A stretch of 57,769 nt of DNA from Lautropia mirabilis (GTDB lineage Bacteria; Pseudomonadota; Gammaproteobacteria; Burkholderiales; Burkholderiaceae_B), in NCBI GenBank assembly GCA_945876565.1, contig CAMCOS010000012.1, positions 1 to 57,769 of the forward strand, in the 5' to 3' direction. Below, one piece after another: positions 1 through 8,970 of this stretch. The first letter of the stretch is position 1. Each line of letters begins with the position of its first letter. The notes under the pieces were generated by a model that was not told the origin of the DNA, did no database searches, and saw only the letters and a program-made list of their open reading frames with translations. The position numbers were made by a program, and so were the translations under genes.

Positions 1-296
1 TGCCACGCATTCGAGGCACGCAATTGGTCGAGACCAGCCTGTGTCAATGGTGCGAACAGTGGCAACAACTGTTGCAGGTTACCCGTCAACGTGCCTGAGG
101 CAACAGGCAAGCCAATGTCACGCCACTGCTGCAGCAACCGGTGGGTGGGTTTTAAGCCCGCTTCGCTAACCCATTGATTTACATGCATTTCCAGCGTCAA
201 AATCAGCGAGAAATGAACGTTACTGTCGAACTTCGGTGATCTACATAAAGGGCATTCAGTGTAAGGGATTAGTTCGTTAAAAACAGGGGTGTTCAT
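1..296 (-). pseudogene. IS66-like transposase fragment fused in frame to a methyltransferase-like N-terminus (runs off window)
   Basis: An ORF starts at ATG 296-294 and stays open to the window edge. Its ATG overlaps the TGA of the FkbM gene (ATGA), so it looks translationally coupled. The first ~25 residues carry a short zinc-binding-type motif (ECPLC) typical of the start of class I SAM methyltransferases in glycan clusters. From about residue 27 the sequence instead resembles the interior of IS66-family TnpC, in the region leading to the catalytic DET motif (KPTHRLLQQW, then SGTLTGNLQQLLPLF). A methyltransferase start joined to a transposase interior implies a deletion or IS-mediated rearrangement. 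The IS66 assignment rests on recalled family pattern; the junction, near position 215, is approximate. Confidence 0.55.
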
Positions 297-1204
297 TTCG
301 AATTTTGCCTATTGACTATCGCCAAGTATTTCTCTTTAATACTATCCTTTTCCGAATTTGATGGATAACGGCTCAAAAGTTCAAGAATCAAAAACATTGC
401 CAAGTCAGGGCTGGCAAAACACTCGTGAGCAATAATGATTAACTTGCGTAACTGCTCATCGCTCCATTCAGAAGCTGTAAGCGGATCTCGTATATAGACG
501 ATGTCAGCTTCTAATAACTGATTGAACGGTATTCGAAAATTATTGTTTCGTATAGTTGGTGATATTGACCAACGCTTGACATCTAAAAAGCAATGCGGCA
601 TGAAGCCCTTTGAGCGCATCCATACGTCGACCTCTCCGAACGTGGGCTGAGACTCGTAAAGCCCTACAAAAGAAACTTCCAGTTGAATCGCAACACATTG
701 CTGTAAAACCGATTCCCCATTTTTAAGAACCGTAAGTTCTGCACCCTGAATATCCATCTTTAAAAAGTCTACAAATGGCATACCAGCGATATCATCAAGC
801 CTTCGGGTGTCGAGAGTCTCAGTTTTAATAACATTACCAAACTGTTCAAAGCCATTAAAGAATTTTTGGGCATGCTTTCGTGGAGGAAGCAGAGAGGTCA
901 TACCACTAGCCTCAGCAGTTAGATAAACCGTCTGTTTGCTTCCATCAAAAAGAAATACTGGATAGACCGTGACTCTATCACCATATGTTTCTTGGATTTT
1001 CAAAACTTGCCGTTTATCACCTTCAAAAGCATGAAGGTGCGCAAGATCTTGTTCAACAAGACTCTTATAGATCGGTACTTCCGCAATGCAAGCTGCCCCA
1101 ATATCCATGATTTCTAGTCGTGTCTGAAGTCCGACAAGAGATTCGAGTTTAATTATTGGACTTTGCGGCAAAGCACCATCAAACACGGGCTCGATATCAC
1201 TCAT
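293..1204 (-). CDS. FkbM family SAM-dependent methyltransferase
   Basis: This 303-residue protein belongs to the FkbM family (Methyltransf_21), which usually O-methylates sugars or lipids in polysaccharide, glycolipid or natural-product pathways. Visible are the N-terminal SAM-binding region (EIMDIGAACIAEVP, variant of DVGAN), an acidic residue after it (HAFEGD), and the characteristic FLKMDIQGAELTVLKNG motif near residue 150, followed by a hydrophobic strand (IQLEVSF). The target sugar cannot be read from sequence. It lies between a broken TPR gene and a truncated methyltransferase-like gene on the same strand, so it is probably a survivor of a surface-glycan modification cluster. The surrounding DNA is AT-richer than the backbone beyond glmS. 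Confidence 0.85.
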   Translation of the reverse strand: MSDIEPVFDGALPQSPIIKLESLVGLQTRLEIMDIGAACIAEVPIYKSLVEQDLAHLHAFEGDKRQVLKIQETYGDRVTVYPVFLFDGSKQTVYLTAEASGMTSLLPPRKHAQKFFNGFEQFGNVIKTETLDTRRLDDIAGMPFVDFLKMDIQGAELTVLKNGESVLQQCVAIQLEVSFVGLYESQPTFGEVDVWMRSKGFMPHCFLDVKRWSISPTIRNNNFRIPFNQLLEADIVYIRDPLTASEWSDEQLRKLIIIAHECFASPDLAMFLILELLSRYPSNSEKDSIKEKYLAIVNRQNSK

Positions 1205-1318
1205 TATTTTTCTAAAATCATGTTGATTGAATCTAATTCAAAAATGTCTACGAGAACTGATTTTACTGTAGCGTTCAAGGTTTACTCCCCGCCCTAAAAT
1301 ATTTGTTATGTTATCTCG

Positions 1319-1623
1319 CTATGCTTCATCAAGATACTCTAGCGCAATTTCAGGCTTTCCTTGTTGCTTGTAGACAGTCGCAAGCAACTGCAACGCATCA
1401 AAGTGGTTGCTCTGCGTTTGTAGGATCCGCTCATACATAATTTTGCGTCATTCACTCGTCCTTCCCGATGTAAGGCTAAACCCTCCTGAAGCCAATTGGC
1501 TATATCTGGTAATGGCTCTGACGCTTGCTTTGCAGCTAGGGGTTTGCGAGCTGGGATTCTTGGTTTATTTTTACGAGCCCTCGAATTGATCCGGGAGAAG
1601 GTGAGCTTTTTAAAGACGTTCAA
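1319..1623 (-). pseudogene. frameshifted TPR-repeat protein remnant
   Basis: The upstream reading frame encodes a basic N-terminus and the beginning of a tetratricopeptide helix (NWLQEGLALHREGRVNDAK). At about position 1437 the frame breaks. Moving to the next frame restores a good TPR pattern, MYERILQTQSNHFDALQLLA then YKQQGKPEIALEYLDEA, ending at TAG 1321-1319. A one-base deletion in the AAAATT run would explain the break. TPR proteins often sit beside FkbM methyltransferases and glycosyltransferases in polysaccharide loci, which matches the next gene downstream. About 100 residues remain, so most of the protein is missing as well as frameshifted. Confidence 0.65.
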
Positions 1624-1672
1624 GCTTATGCGCTATTGAGCCGATGGCACTCAACTCTTCTTAACAACTCAA

Positions 1673-1724
1673 GGCTAACGTTCGGTCTCCGTATACAAAC
1701 ACCAACAAACACCGAACGTTAGGC
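1673..1724. repeat. 14-bp inverted repeat, attC-like
   Basis: The arms GGCTAACGTTCGGT (1673-1686) and ACCGAACGTTAGGC (1711-1724) are complementary with one mismatch, separated by 24 bp. On the minus strand the element starts GCCTAAC, matching the integron R''-box consensus RYYYAAC, and it contains the TAA stop of the neighbouring recombinase-like pseudogene, an arrangement common for cassette genes. The other end, GTTAGCC, misses the GTTRRRY consensus by one base. The element is shorter than most described attC sites and lacks obvious extrahelical bases, so it could equally be a transcription terminator or a transposon end. Confidence 0.4.
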
Positions 1725-1985
1725 TTCCAAGACCTCAGCTTCCTCACCAAGTCTCTGTAATCTCCTCTAATACTTTTTCCGAACCGAGAAAACACTCTGG
1801 GGTCACCATTGGCAACCTCTTGGTGTCAAGTACCCAGACTCATTTAAGTGGTTCGCAATTTGACGGTCAGTCCAACACTCGGATTTCAGTTTCAAGATTG
1901 CGTCGACAAGAAACTGTTGGTAAGTACTCAGTGGTCGAAAGTGCAGATTGACTGGACCAATCACAGTTACGCGAGGGTTCTGAGG
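1719..1985 (-). pseudogene. recombinase-like helix-turn-helix fragment with in-frame stops
   Basis: The frame reads STYQQFLVDAILKLKS, then WTDRQIANHLNESGYLTPRG, a pattern typical of the DNA-binding part of serine-recombinase-like proteins. It continues past TGA (1805-1803) as PQSVFSVRKKY, past TAG, and on to RRLQRLGEEAEVLEA ending at TAA 1721-1719. All of it is in one frame, so the damage is two nonsense codons without an indel. The N-terminal limit is uncertain: the frame reads back into the glmS terminator region and a GTG near 1948 could be the start. It is a remnant of a mobile element or cassette inserted just after glmS. Confidence 0.5.
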
Positions 1986-1995
1986 GTTTTCAGAA

Positions 1996-2014
1996 GGCCC
2001 CTGCGAGAGGGGCC
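1996..2014 (-). terminator. probable glmS terminator hairpin
   Basis: A GGCCCCT/AGGGGCC stem with the 5-nt loop GCGAG begins 10 bp beyond the glmS stop codon. In the direction of glmS transcription it is followed by a modest T-rich stretch (TTCTGAAAA), not a strong T-tract, so termination efficiency is uncertain. It marks the border between the backbone and the accessory patch. Confidence 0.6.
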
Positions 2015-2023
2015 CTAGGTCGT

Positions 2024-3856
2024 CTACTCCACCGTGACACTTTTTGCTAAGTTTCTGGGTTTGTCGACGTCGGTGCCCCTGCCGCAAGCTGTGTGGTATG
2101 CCAATAGCTGCAAGGGCACCGTGTGAAGAATTGGCGAAAGATCACCGTAATGCTCCGGCATGCGGATTACATGCATTCCCTGAGCGGGCTTAATTAGTGT
2201 ATCAGCGTCGGCAAATACGTAGAGCTCGCCGCCGCGCGCTCTGACTTCTTGCATGTTTGATTTGAGCTTTTCCAATAAAGCATCATTGGGTGCAATGATG
2301 ACGACTGGCATCTGCTCAGTTACCAAGGCCAATGGGCCGTGCTTAAGCTCCCCGGCGGGATAAGCCTCGGCGTGGATATAACTGATTTCTTTTAGTTTTA
2401 GAGCCCCCTCCAACGCGATGGGGTAGTGCATGCCGCGCCCGAGAAATAATGCGTTATCGCAGGCCGCGAACTTCTGTGACCACGCAATGATCTGTGGCTC
2501 TAACGCTAATACTGCCGTGATGGCCGCTGGTAGGTGTCTTAAGGCATGGAACTGGCGTGTCTCATCCTCGGCTGGCATTTTTCCCTTGATCTCGGCCAAA
2601 GCCAACGCTAGAAGAAATAGTGCGGTCAACTGCGTTGTAAACGCTTTTGTCGACGCAACACCGACTTCCACACCGGCGCGTGTAATAAAGTTTAATTTAC
2701 AGGCGCGCACCATCGCACTACTGGCAACGTTGCATATGGTTAGGGTTTTTTCCATCCCCAGTGATTGAGCATGTTTAAGTGCGGCCAAGGTGTCAGCCGT
2801 CTCGCCAGACTGCGAGATCGTGACCACCAGCGTTGAAGGGCTCGGCACACTGGCTCGATATCGATATTCACTCGCTATTTCTACCGATACAGGTACCTGT
2901 GCAATCGACTCGATCCAATACTTTGCGGTCATGCCTGCGTAGTAACTCGTGCCGCAGGCCAGTATGAGCACCCGATCCAGTCGCCTAAAAATATCATAAG
3001 CTCCATCGCCAAATAGCTCGGCATTGATACTATTTATGTTATCGAGCGTATCAGCGACAGCGCGCGGTTGCTCAAATATCTCCTTTTGCATAAAGTGCCT
3101 GTATGGACCAAGCTCAACAGCAGTCGTATGTGCAACAAGCGGTTTAGACTCTCGCTTGACTTCGCGGCCCTCGCGGTTGTAAATCCAAATTTTATCTGTC
3201 TGCAAATCAGCAATGTCGCCGTCCTCCAGATAGATAACTTGTGTTGCTGAACCGGCTAGTGCCAGTGCATCAGACGCAAGAAAGGTTTCGCCGTCGCCAA
3301 CGCCGATTACCAGCGGTGAGCCTTCACGTGCAACAACAATTCGATGTGGCTCATCTCGACAGAACACCGCGATGGCGTAAGCGCCCTTTAATTGGCCGAC
3401 TGCTTGTTGAACAGCATGCAACAAGTCGTTGTCATAACAGTCATGTACGAGGTGCGCAATTACCTCCGTATCCGTCTGGCTGTCAAAAACATAGCTTTTC
3501 GCTTCTAACTCGGCGCGCAGACTTTCAAAGTTCTCGATGATTCCATTGTGTACCAGCGCCAATCGTGGCTTACCACCGGGCTTACCAGAAACGTGTGGGT
3601 GCGCATTATGGGTCTCTGGTGCGCCATGTGTGGCCCACCTGGTGTGAGCAATGGCTGTGTTGCCGGACAGGCCTTCTCGCTGAGCTTGCGCTGCCAGTTC
3701 AGCAACTCGCTTCGTGCTCCGAGCGCGTTTGACCTCGCCGTTGTCGTACGTCGCTACGCCACATGAGTCGTAGCCTCGATATTCCAGTCGTTGCAATCCT
3801 TCGATCAACAATGGAACAATGTTCCGGCTCGAGACAGCTCCAACGATTCCGCACAT
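2024..3856 (-). CDS. glmS: glutamine--fructose-6-phosphate aminotransferase (isomerizing)
   Basis: GlmS makes glucosamine-6-phosphate from fructose-6-phosphate and glutamine, the first committed step to UDP-GlcNAc for peptidoglycan and LPS. At 610 residues it has the normal length. The N-terminus MCGIVGAV supplies the Cys1 nucleophile of the class II glutaminase domain, followed by RGYDSCGVA and HTRWATHG. Two SIS sugar-isomerase domains follow (CGTSYYA and [10 protein letters not shown], then [19 protein letters not shown]). The C-terminus ends [13 protein letters not shown], the segment whose DNA is the recognition site (attTn7) of Tn7-type transposons in other bacteria. Accessory DNA does start just downstream, but no Tn7 ends were seen. 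No glmS ribozyme was recognised upstream. Confidence 0.97.
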   Translation of the reverse strand: MCGIVGAVSSRNIVPLLIEGLQRLEYRGYDSCGVATYDNGEVKRARSTKRVAELAAQAQREGLSGNTAIAHTRWATHGAPETHNAHPHVSGKPGGKPRLALVHNGIIENFESLRAELEAKSYVFDSQTDTEVIAHLVHDCYDNDLLHAVQQAVGQLKGAYAIAVFCRDEPHRIVVAREGSPLVIGVGDGETFLASDALALAGSATQVIYLEDGDIADLQTDKIWIYNREGREVKRESKPLVAHTTAVELGPYRHFMQKEIFEQPRAVADTLDNINSINAELFGDGAYDIFRRLDRVLILACGTSYYAGMTAKYWIESIAQVPVSVEIASEYRYRASVPSPSTLVVTISQSGETADTLAALKHAQSLGMEKTLTICNVASSAMVRACKLNFITRAGVEVGVASTKAFTTQLTALFLLALALAEIKGKMPAEDETRQFHALRHLPAAITAVLALEPQIIAWSQKFAACDNALFLGRGMHYPIALEGALKLKEISYIHAEAYPAGELKHGPLALVTEQMPVVIIAPNDALLEKLKSNMQEVRARGGELYVFADADTLIKPAQGMHVIRMPEHYGDLSPILHTVPLQLLAYHTACGRGTDVDKPRNLAKSVTVE

Positions 3857-3941
3857 AATCTATGCCCTGGGTAGTTTGTTGTGTTGATCTAATTATCTGC
3901 AAATCACAATAATTTTTTTCGTTGTTTTTATATGAATTTCG

Positions 3942-3985
3942 GTTGATTTCGTTACACTGAGATCGAAATGATTTTTTCAATCAAC
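3942..3985. promoter_or_regulatory. nested inverted repeats in the glmS/lrp divergent promoter region
   Basis: The 145-bp AT-rich spacer between divergent glmS and the Lrp-type gene contains two nested inverted repeats: GTTGATT (3942-3948) with AATCAAC (3979-3985), and ATTTCG (3946-3951) with CGAAAT (3964-3969). Lrp/AsnC regulators bind AT-rich palindromes and commonly autoregulate, so this is a plausible operator upstream of the regulator and possibly of glmS. No -10/-35 pair was assigned. Confidence 0.4.
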
Positions 3986-4001
3986 TACTTGTTATTTTTG
4001 C

Positions 4002-4508
4002 ATGAAGATTGACCACTTAGATCGTCTTATTCTTGAAGCGCTACAAATTGATGCGGACATCACACACGATGCACTCGGTATACGTTTGCATACATCAGCC
4101 GCCACTTGTCAAAGGCGCATCAAGCGACTCAGAAGCATCGGTGCCATAGAGAAGACTGTGGCAGTCGTTAATCCGCAAGCGGTAGGGAAACCTTTGATCG
4201 CTGTGGTTGAGGTAACCATGACGGCTCAAACCGACGAGGTCTTGTTAGGCTTTGAGGCCTTGGCAGCGCAGTCCTCGATGGTGCAACAGTGTTATCGAGT
4301 AACAACGGGACCGGACTTTATTCTTGTTCTAGCCATGCCAGATATGCAGGCATATCATGCACTTGCGTCGGCGCTGTTTTCAGCGGTCAATGAGGTGCGC
4401 AATGTGCGCACTTTCTTCTCTGTATTGCGATCAAAGTTCAGTACCGAAATCCCCATTGGCTCTAGCGTAACTGTGATGCCACCTACTTTGACTATGCGTC
4501 CTGAATAA
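4002..4508 (+). CDS. Lrp/AsnC family transcriptional regulator
   Basis: This 168-residue protein has the family's two-part layout. An N-terminal winged helix-turn-helix begins DHLDRLILEALQIDADI, with the recognition helix around TSAATCQRRIKRL, followed by a C-terminal RAM/AsnC ligand domain (VEVTMTAQTDE to CYRVTTGPDFILVLAMPD). Such proteins sense amino acids and repress or activate metabolic genes as dimers to hexadecamers. The ligand here is unknown. It is transcribed away from glmS, and its 3' end overlaps the 3' end of parB by 17 bp on the opposite strand. The neighbouring inverted repeats could be its own operator. Confidence 0.88.
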   Translation: MKIDHLDRLILEALQIDADITHDALGIRLHTSAATCQRRIKRLRSIGAIEKTVAVVNPQAVGKPLIAVVEVTMTAQTDEVLLGFEALAAQSSMVQQCYRVTTGPDFILVLAMPDMQAYHALASALFSAVNEVRNVRTFFSVLRSKFSTEIPIGSSVTVMPPTLTMRPE

Positions 4509-5403
4509 GCGCCGTCTGCCCCATTTTTTCCAACAAGCCGTGAAACTGCTCCCAATCGTGAAAATGTAAGGTCAGCGATCCGGTGCCTTTCTGGCTTGCC
4601 TTGATCGCAACCTTTGTGCCGAACTCATCGGCTAGTTTATCTTGCATTCTGAGTAGGTCCTGACTCTGCTTTGGCTTGACATGACGCACCTTTGCTGTAA
4701 CCGGATGAAGTCCTTTGTTGGCTAGGTGCTCGGCCTCCCGTACCGACAAACCTTTTGCCACAATTAAGTTAGCCGCTTGTATCTGGTCTGCCGCTTCGAG
4801 AGATAGAAGCGCACGGGCGTGACCCATATCCAAGGTTCCTTGCATGACCATTTCTTGAACCGCTTGGGCAAGATTTAGTAAGCGCAACAGGTTGCTGGTT
4901 GCCGATCTAGAGCGACCAATTGCCAAGGCAATTTGTTCGTGAGTCAGGGCAAACTCATCAAGCAATCTTTTTATGCCCCTTGCTTCTTCCATCGGATTAA
5001 GGTCTTCACGCTGGATGTTTTCGATCAACGCCATGATGGCTGCTTGTTCGTCATTCACATCTTTGATAATCACAGGCACTTCTTTGAGTCCAGCCTTTAC
5101 TGCTGCTCTTAGACGACGCTCTCCTGCGATCACCTCATACAATGCACCGCTTGTGCTGGTGACTTTGCGCACCAACAACGGTTGCATGACACCTTGTTGA
5201 GCTATAGATTCCGCCAATGCTGCAATGGCACCATCGTCCATTTTTGTGCGGGGCTGGTACTTGCCTGCACGCAAGTCGTTGACGCTTAAAGCTTGCGGCA
5301 AGGCGGGTTGTGATGTCGAGAGATTCTCCAATGTATCTGCATCTGATCCAAGCAATGCGTCTAGTCCCCGACCTAACCCTTTGGCTTTTTTGCTGGTTAC
5401 CAT
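4492..5403 (-). CDS. parB: chromosome-partitioning protein ParB
   Basis: ParB (303 residues from the chosen start) is the CTPase and parS-binding protein that spreads around the origin and directs segregation with ParA. Signature parts are KGLGRGLDALLG at the N-terminus, the ParB/Srx CTP-binding motif GERRLRAA, ENIQREDLNPMEEA, and a helix-turn-helix around HEQIALAIGRSRSATSNLLRL. ATG at 5403 was chosen because AAAGGA lies about 8 bp upstream; a TTG ten codons further out would remove most of the parA-parB spacing. It is downstream of parA in the mnmG-rsmG-parA-parB order, and three parS-type sites lie 2-4 kb away. The 3' end overlaps the Lrp-type gene convergently. Confidence 0.96.
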   Translation of the reverse strand: MVTSKKAKGLGRGLDALLGSDADTLENLSTSQPALPQALSVNDLRAGKYQPRTKMDDGAIAALAESIAQQGVMQPLLVRKVTSTSGALYEVIAGERRLRAAVKAGLKEVPVIIKDVNDEQAAIMALIENIQREDLNPMEEARGIKRLLDEFALTHEQIALAIGRSRSATSNLLRLLNLAQAVQEMVMQGTLDMGHARALLSLEAADQIQAANLIVAKGLSVREAEHLANKGLHPVTAKVRHVKPKQSQDLLRMQDKLADEFGTKVAIKASQKGTGSLTLHFHDWEQFHGLLEKMGQTALIQDA

Positions 5404-5434
5404 TGTTCTGATTCCTTTGTTCTTTGTGCCCAAA

Positions 5435-6229
5435 TCAAGTGCTCTCGACGCGCTTGATCAGTTCATCACCAAATTCTAGATAAGCTTTGGCGCCACGCGA
5501 AGAGTTGTCGTACACCACGCCGGGTAGACCGTAGCTTGGCGCTTCGGCTAGCCGAACGTTACGCGGGATGAGTGTTGTGAAAACTTTGTCTTTAAAGTGA
5601 TCTTCAAGTTGTGCAGACACTTGCTGTTGCAGGGTAACTCTCGCGTCATACATCACGCGCAATAGCCCGATTAAGCTCAAATTAGGATTAATGTTCCTAT
5701 AGACGCGTTTGATGGTGTTTACTAGATCGGACAATCCCTCAAGTGCGAAATACTCACACTGCATTGGGATGATTACCCCATTTGCAGCCGCTAACCCATT
5801 CAATGTCAGCAAGGACAACGTTGGCGGGCAATCAATCAGGACGTAATCGTATGCTTTTAGAGAGCCTTTAATTGCCCGCTCTAGCTGTTTCTCACGCTCT
5901 GGCATGTCAACCAAATCAATTTCCGCTCCAGAAAGCTCCCGGTTCGAGGGCAAGACGTCATAGCCGCCCTCTGGTGACTGAATGGTTGCATTTTCAAGGC
6001 GCACTTCGCCAATCAGCACGTGATAGATATTCACTTCGCGAGCGGACTTATCAATGCCACTACCCATCGTTGCATTACCCTGTGGGTCTAGATCGACCAA
6101 AAGTACCTTACGGCCCCGCTGGGCTAGGCTCGCGGCGAGGTTAATCGTCGTTGTCGTCTTACCTACGCCGCCCTTTTGGTTAGCAATACAAAAAACTTTC
6201 GGCTTGGCGCCGCTTTCTGATTCACTCAT
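5435..6229 (-). CDS. parA: chromosome-partitioning ATPase ParA
   Basis: ParA is the Walker-type ATPase that moves ParB-parS complexes. The deviant Walker A motif KGGVGKTT is near residue 20, followed by DLDPQGNAT (switch I region) and the Walker B-like IDCPPTLSLL. The start ATG at 6229 has GAAGGA immediately upstream at good spacing and gives 264 residues, the usual size for a chromosomal Soj/ParA. It overlaps the end of rsmG by 8 bp and precedes parB by about 30 bp, so rsmG, parA and parB probably form one transcript. Confidence 0.96.
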   Translation of the reverse strand: MSESESGAKPKVFCIANQKGGVGKTTTTINLAASLAQRGRKVLLVDLDPQGNATMGSGIDKSAREVNIYHVLIGEVRLENATIQSPEGGYDVLPSNRELSGAEIDLVDMPEREKQLERAIKGSLKAYDYVLIDCPPTLSLLTLNGLAAANGVIIPMQCEYFALEGLSDLVNTIKRVYRNINPNLSLIGLLRVMYDARVTLQQQVSAQLEDHFKDKVFTTLIPRNVRLAEAPSYGLPGVVYDNSSRGAKAYLEFGDELIKRVEST

Positions 6230-6887
6230 TGTTTTTCCTTCGGAGCCAAGCAACACACCGAGTTGCCTGCATCTCGGGAACGGTTAATTCATCAACTTGA
6301 TGAACATGCCACTTGCTTTGATTTTTACTAAGTTCCTGGAGTTCAGCCTCGAGTTGTTTGGACTTCATCGCGACTATCACGCCGTCTTTTACGGCGAGAC
6401 CTTGCGCAAGCTCCACAAAGTTTTGCAATGACGCAAACGCTCGAGAAATTACCAAGTCTGCTTGTATATCCCTGATCCGTTCAACGCGTCCGTGTCTAGC
6501 TTCCAAGTTTGCTAGACCCAGGCGATTAGCTATATTTTGTACGAACGAAGTCTTTTTCTGTACTGCATCAACACTTATCACTATGGTCTGCGGCCTAGAA
6601 ATTGCTAAAACGACAGCTGGCAACCCTGCACCACTGCCGATATCCGCCACAAGACCGAAGCGCAAACTCCGTTGTTTTTCGTAGCGTTCTAAAGCAGGGA
6701 TAACCGCCAAACAATCGAACACATGCTGCACTAGCATTTCATCTACTGTTTTAACTGCCGTCAGATTGTACGTGCGATTCCACTTCTCTAGCTCAAGCAA
6801 ATACTCAATTAGCGCCGTTTGTTTGCTTGGACCAAAATCAAGACCAAGATCATCAAGGGCCTGACCAAGCCTTTTTATTAACGTCAT
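6222..6887 (-). CDS. rsmG: 16S rRNA (guanine(527)-N(7))-methyltransferase
   Basis: RsmG (GidB) methylates N7 of G527 of 16S rRNA; its loss gives low-level streptomycin resistance in other bacteria. The protein shows KWNRTYNLTAV near the N-terminus, the SAM-binding DIGSGAGLPAVVLAI, and ISRAFASLQNFVELA. The start at 6887 (MTLIKRLG) gives 221 residues and matches family length. An alternative ATG at 6929 overlaps the mnmG stop (TGATG) and would add 14 residues through translational coupling. Neither has a convincing Shine-Dalgarno, so the start is uncertain. Confidence 0.94.
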   Translation of the reverse strand: MTLIKRLGQALDDLGLDFGPSKQTALIEYLLELEKWNRTYNLTAVKTVDEMLVQHVFDCLAVIPALERYEKQRSLRFGLVADIGSGAGLPAVVLAISRPQTIVISVDAVQKKTSFVQNIANRLGLANLEARHGRVERIRDIQADLVISRAFASLQNFVELAQGLAVKDGVIVAMKSKQLEAELQELSKNQSKWHVHQVDELTVPEMQATRCVAWLRRKNNE

Positions 6888-6928
6888 TGAGCTGTACTTT
6901 TGAAAAGGCGACTGTTGTTGTAACAACA

Positions 6929-8848
6929 TCAGGCTAGGCTTGCAGCCGTTGGTTTGCCATTTTTTTTCTTCAAGCAAATCAAAAGTGTGGCAATTGCAGC
7001 GGGTGTGACACCGGATACCCGACTGGCAGCACCGATAGTTGCAGGTCGATTCATTTTTAACTTTTGCCGCACCTCAAACGACAGGCTCTTAATCTGGTCA
7101 TAGTCCAAGTCTTCCGGAATCTTGTACTCGTCCTGTAGTCTTTGCCGTTGGACATCCTCATGCTGACGTTTAATATAGCCTTCGTACTTTATTTGGATTT
7201 CAACTTGCTCAGCCTCTGGCGTAGCGTGTGCCAAGCCCTCGCCGAACAAGCTTCCATGTACATCGCGCAACGAAAGTAGGCTGTCATAGTTAACATTCGG
7301 TCTGCGTAGCAGGTCGGCCAAGCAGTACTCTCTTTCAAGCACCTTCCCAAAAGCTCGGTTAGCTTCGTCTGAGCTTATAAGCCTAGGATGTACCCATGTA
7401 GAACGTAGCCGTTGTTTCTCTTTTTCTACAGCGTCCCGTTTACGGTTGAATCGGTCCCACCGATCATCTGAGACCAAACCGAGCCCTCTACCCATCTCTG
7501 TGAGTCGGATATCGGCATTATCTTCGCGTAAACTTAATCGATATTCCGCTCTAGAAGTGAACATTCGATACGGTTCGGTAACCCCTTTGGTGACTAAGTC
7601 ATCGACCAGGACCCCTAAATACGAGTCGCCCCTTGATGGAATGAATGTGTCTGTTTCACGTGAAACAGCTGCTGCATTGATACCAGCCAACAGGCCTTGA
7701 GCAGCGGCCTCTTCATAGCCTGTGGTTCCGTTGATTTGCCCCGCGAAAAATAGGTTTTCTATCGCTCGTGTTTCTAGCGTCGGCTTTAGCCCTCTTGGAT
7801 CAAAATAATCATATTCAATAGCGTAACCCGGCCGGACAATGTGAGCATCCTCCAATCCCGGTAAAGACCTAATCAAATCTACCTGCACGTCATAAGGCAG
7901 GGATGTTGAAACCCCGTTTGGGTAGAACTCAGATGTGTCTAAGCCTTCGGGTTCTAAAAAAACCTGATGACTATCCTTATCTGCGAAGCGATGGACTTTA
8001 TCTTCAATGGATGGACAATAACGCGGACCAACACCCTCGATAATTCCGCTGTACATTGGCGAGCGATCTAGACCCGCGCGGATAATGTCATGGGTTTTTT
8101 GATTGGTATGGGTTATCCAGCACGGGACCTGCCTAGGATGCATCCCCGCGTTACCCAAATAAGAGAAGACTGGTACTGGATCCAGATCACCAGGCTGTTC
8201 AATCAACACTGAGAAGTTGATTGATGCACCGTCTAGCCGCGGCGGTGTACCGGTTTTTAGACGGCCTTGCGGCAAGTTCAATTCTTTCAGACGTGCGGCA
8301 AGCGATATGGCTGGCGGATCGCCAGCGCGGCCGGCGGAATAATTTTTCAGGCCAACGTGAATCAAGCCATTCAAAAACGTGCCTGCTGTCAGTACGACCG
8401 CCCTCGCTTCAAACCTAATCCCCAGCTGTGTAATGACGCCGCAAATACGATCGCCTTGAACAATAAGATCATCAGCCGCTTGTTGAAAAATTTTTAGATT
8501 TGGTTGGCGCTGTAGCATCTCGCGGATGGCTACTTTATAGAGCGTTCTATCGGCCTGTGCCCGGGTGGCTCGAACCGCTGGGCCCTTAGAGCCATTAAGT
8601 ATTCGGAATTGAATACCGGCCGCGTCGGTAGCCAACGCCATTGCCCCGTCTAATGCATCGATTTCTTTAACCAAATGGCCTTTTCCAATTCCGCCAATCG
8701 ACGGATTGCAGGACATTTGACCCAAAGTATCGACATTGTGCGTTAGCAGCAAAGTCTTTGCGCCGCGACGCGCCGCTGCCAAGCTGGCTTCTGTGCCAGC
8801 ATGACCACCGCCGATAACGATGACATCGTAGCTTTCAGCAAACGACAT
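6929..8848 (-). CDS. mnmG: tRNA uridine-5-carboxymethylaminomethyl modification enzyme MnmG
   Basis: MnmG (GidA) works with MnmE to install the cmnm5 group on U34 of several tRNAs, using FAD. The 639-residue protein opens with the FAD-binding motif [15 protein letters not shown] and has the GidA signatures [11 protein letters not shown] and [16 protein letters not shown]. The start at 8848 was preferred because CGGGA sits 7 bp upstream, whereas the upstream ATG at 8872 has its AGGA almost touching the start. The coding sequence contains a perfect parS (7652-7667), read as VSRET. Its partner mnmE lies 2 kb away across the candidate origin spacer. Confidence 0.97.
   Translation of the reverse strand: MSFAESYDVIVIGGGHAGTEASLAAARRGAKTLLLTHNVDTLGQMSCNPSIGGIGKGHLVKEIDALDGAMALATDAAGIQFRILNGSKGPAVRATRAQADRTLYKVAIREMLQRQPNLKIFQQAADDLIVQGDRICGVITQLGIRFEARAVVLTAGTFLNGLIHVGLKNYSAGRAGDPPAISLAARLKELNLPQGRLKTGTPPRLDGASINFSVLIEQPGDLDPVPVFSYLGNAGMHPRQVPCWITHTNQKTHDIIRAGLDRSPMYSGIIEGVGPRYCPSIEDKVHRFADKDSHQVFLEPEGLDTSEFYPNGVSTSLPYDVQVDLIRSLPGLEDAHIVRPGYAIEYDYFDPRGLKPTLETRAIENLFFAGQINGTTGYEEAAAQGLLAGINAAAVSRETDTFIPSRGDSYLGVLVDDLVTKGVTEPYRMFTSRAEYRLSLREDNADIRLTEMGRGLGLVSDDRWDRFNRKRDAVEKEKQRLRSTWVHPRLISSDEANRAFGKVLEREYCLADLLRRPNVNYDSLLSLRDVHGSLFGEGLAHATPEAEQVEIQIKYEGYIKRQHEDVQRQRLQDEYKIPEDLDYDQIKSLSFEVRQKLKMNRPATIGAASRVSGVTPAAIATLLICLKKKNGKPTAASLA
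7652..7667. promoter_or_regulatory. parS site inside mnmG
   Basis: TGTTTCACGTGAAACA is a perfect 16-bp palindrome identical to the conserved bacterial parS consensus bound by ParB. It lies within the mnmG reading frame. Together with the sites at 8929 and 8971 it forms the centromere near the origin. Confidence 0.92.
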
Positions 8849-8928
8849 TTCTATTCCCGAAGCAAACAACATTCCTTTGCATTATACGGCGGTTGATCCT
8901 ATCTGAGTGCATTACTCTCCGTACACGC

Positions 8929-8944
8929 TGTTTCACGTGAAACA
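8929..8944. promoter_or_regulatory. parS site upstream of mnmG
   Basis: TGTTTCACGTGAAACA, a perfect parS palindrome, lies in the spacer between divergent mnmG and the aminotransferase gene. It is 80 bp from the mnmG start, so ParB binding could also affect mnmG expression. Confidence 0.93.
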
Positions 8945-8970
8945 AACATCTTACTACCGAAAAATTAGCG

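Noticed and set aside
3857-4001. glmS ribozyme upstream of glmS
   Set aside because: The spacer is short and AT-rich, with no recognisable conserved core, and the ribozyme is characteristic of Firmicutes.
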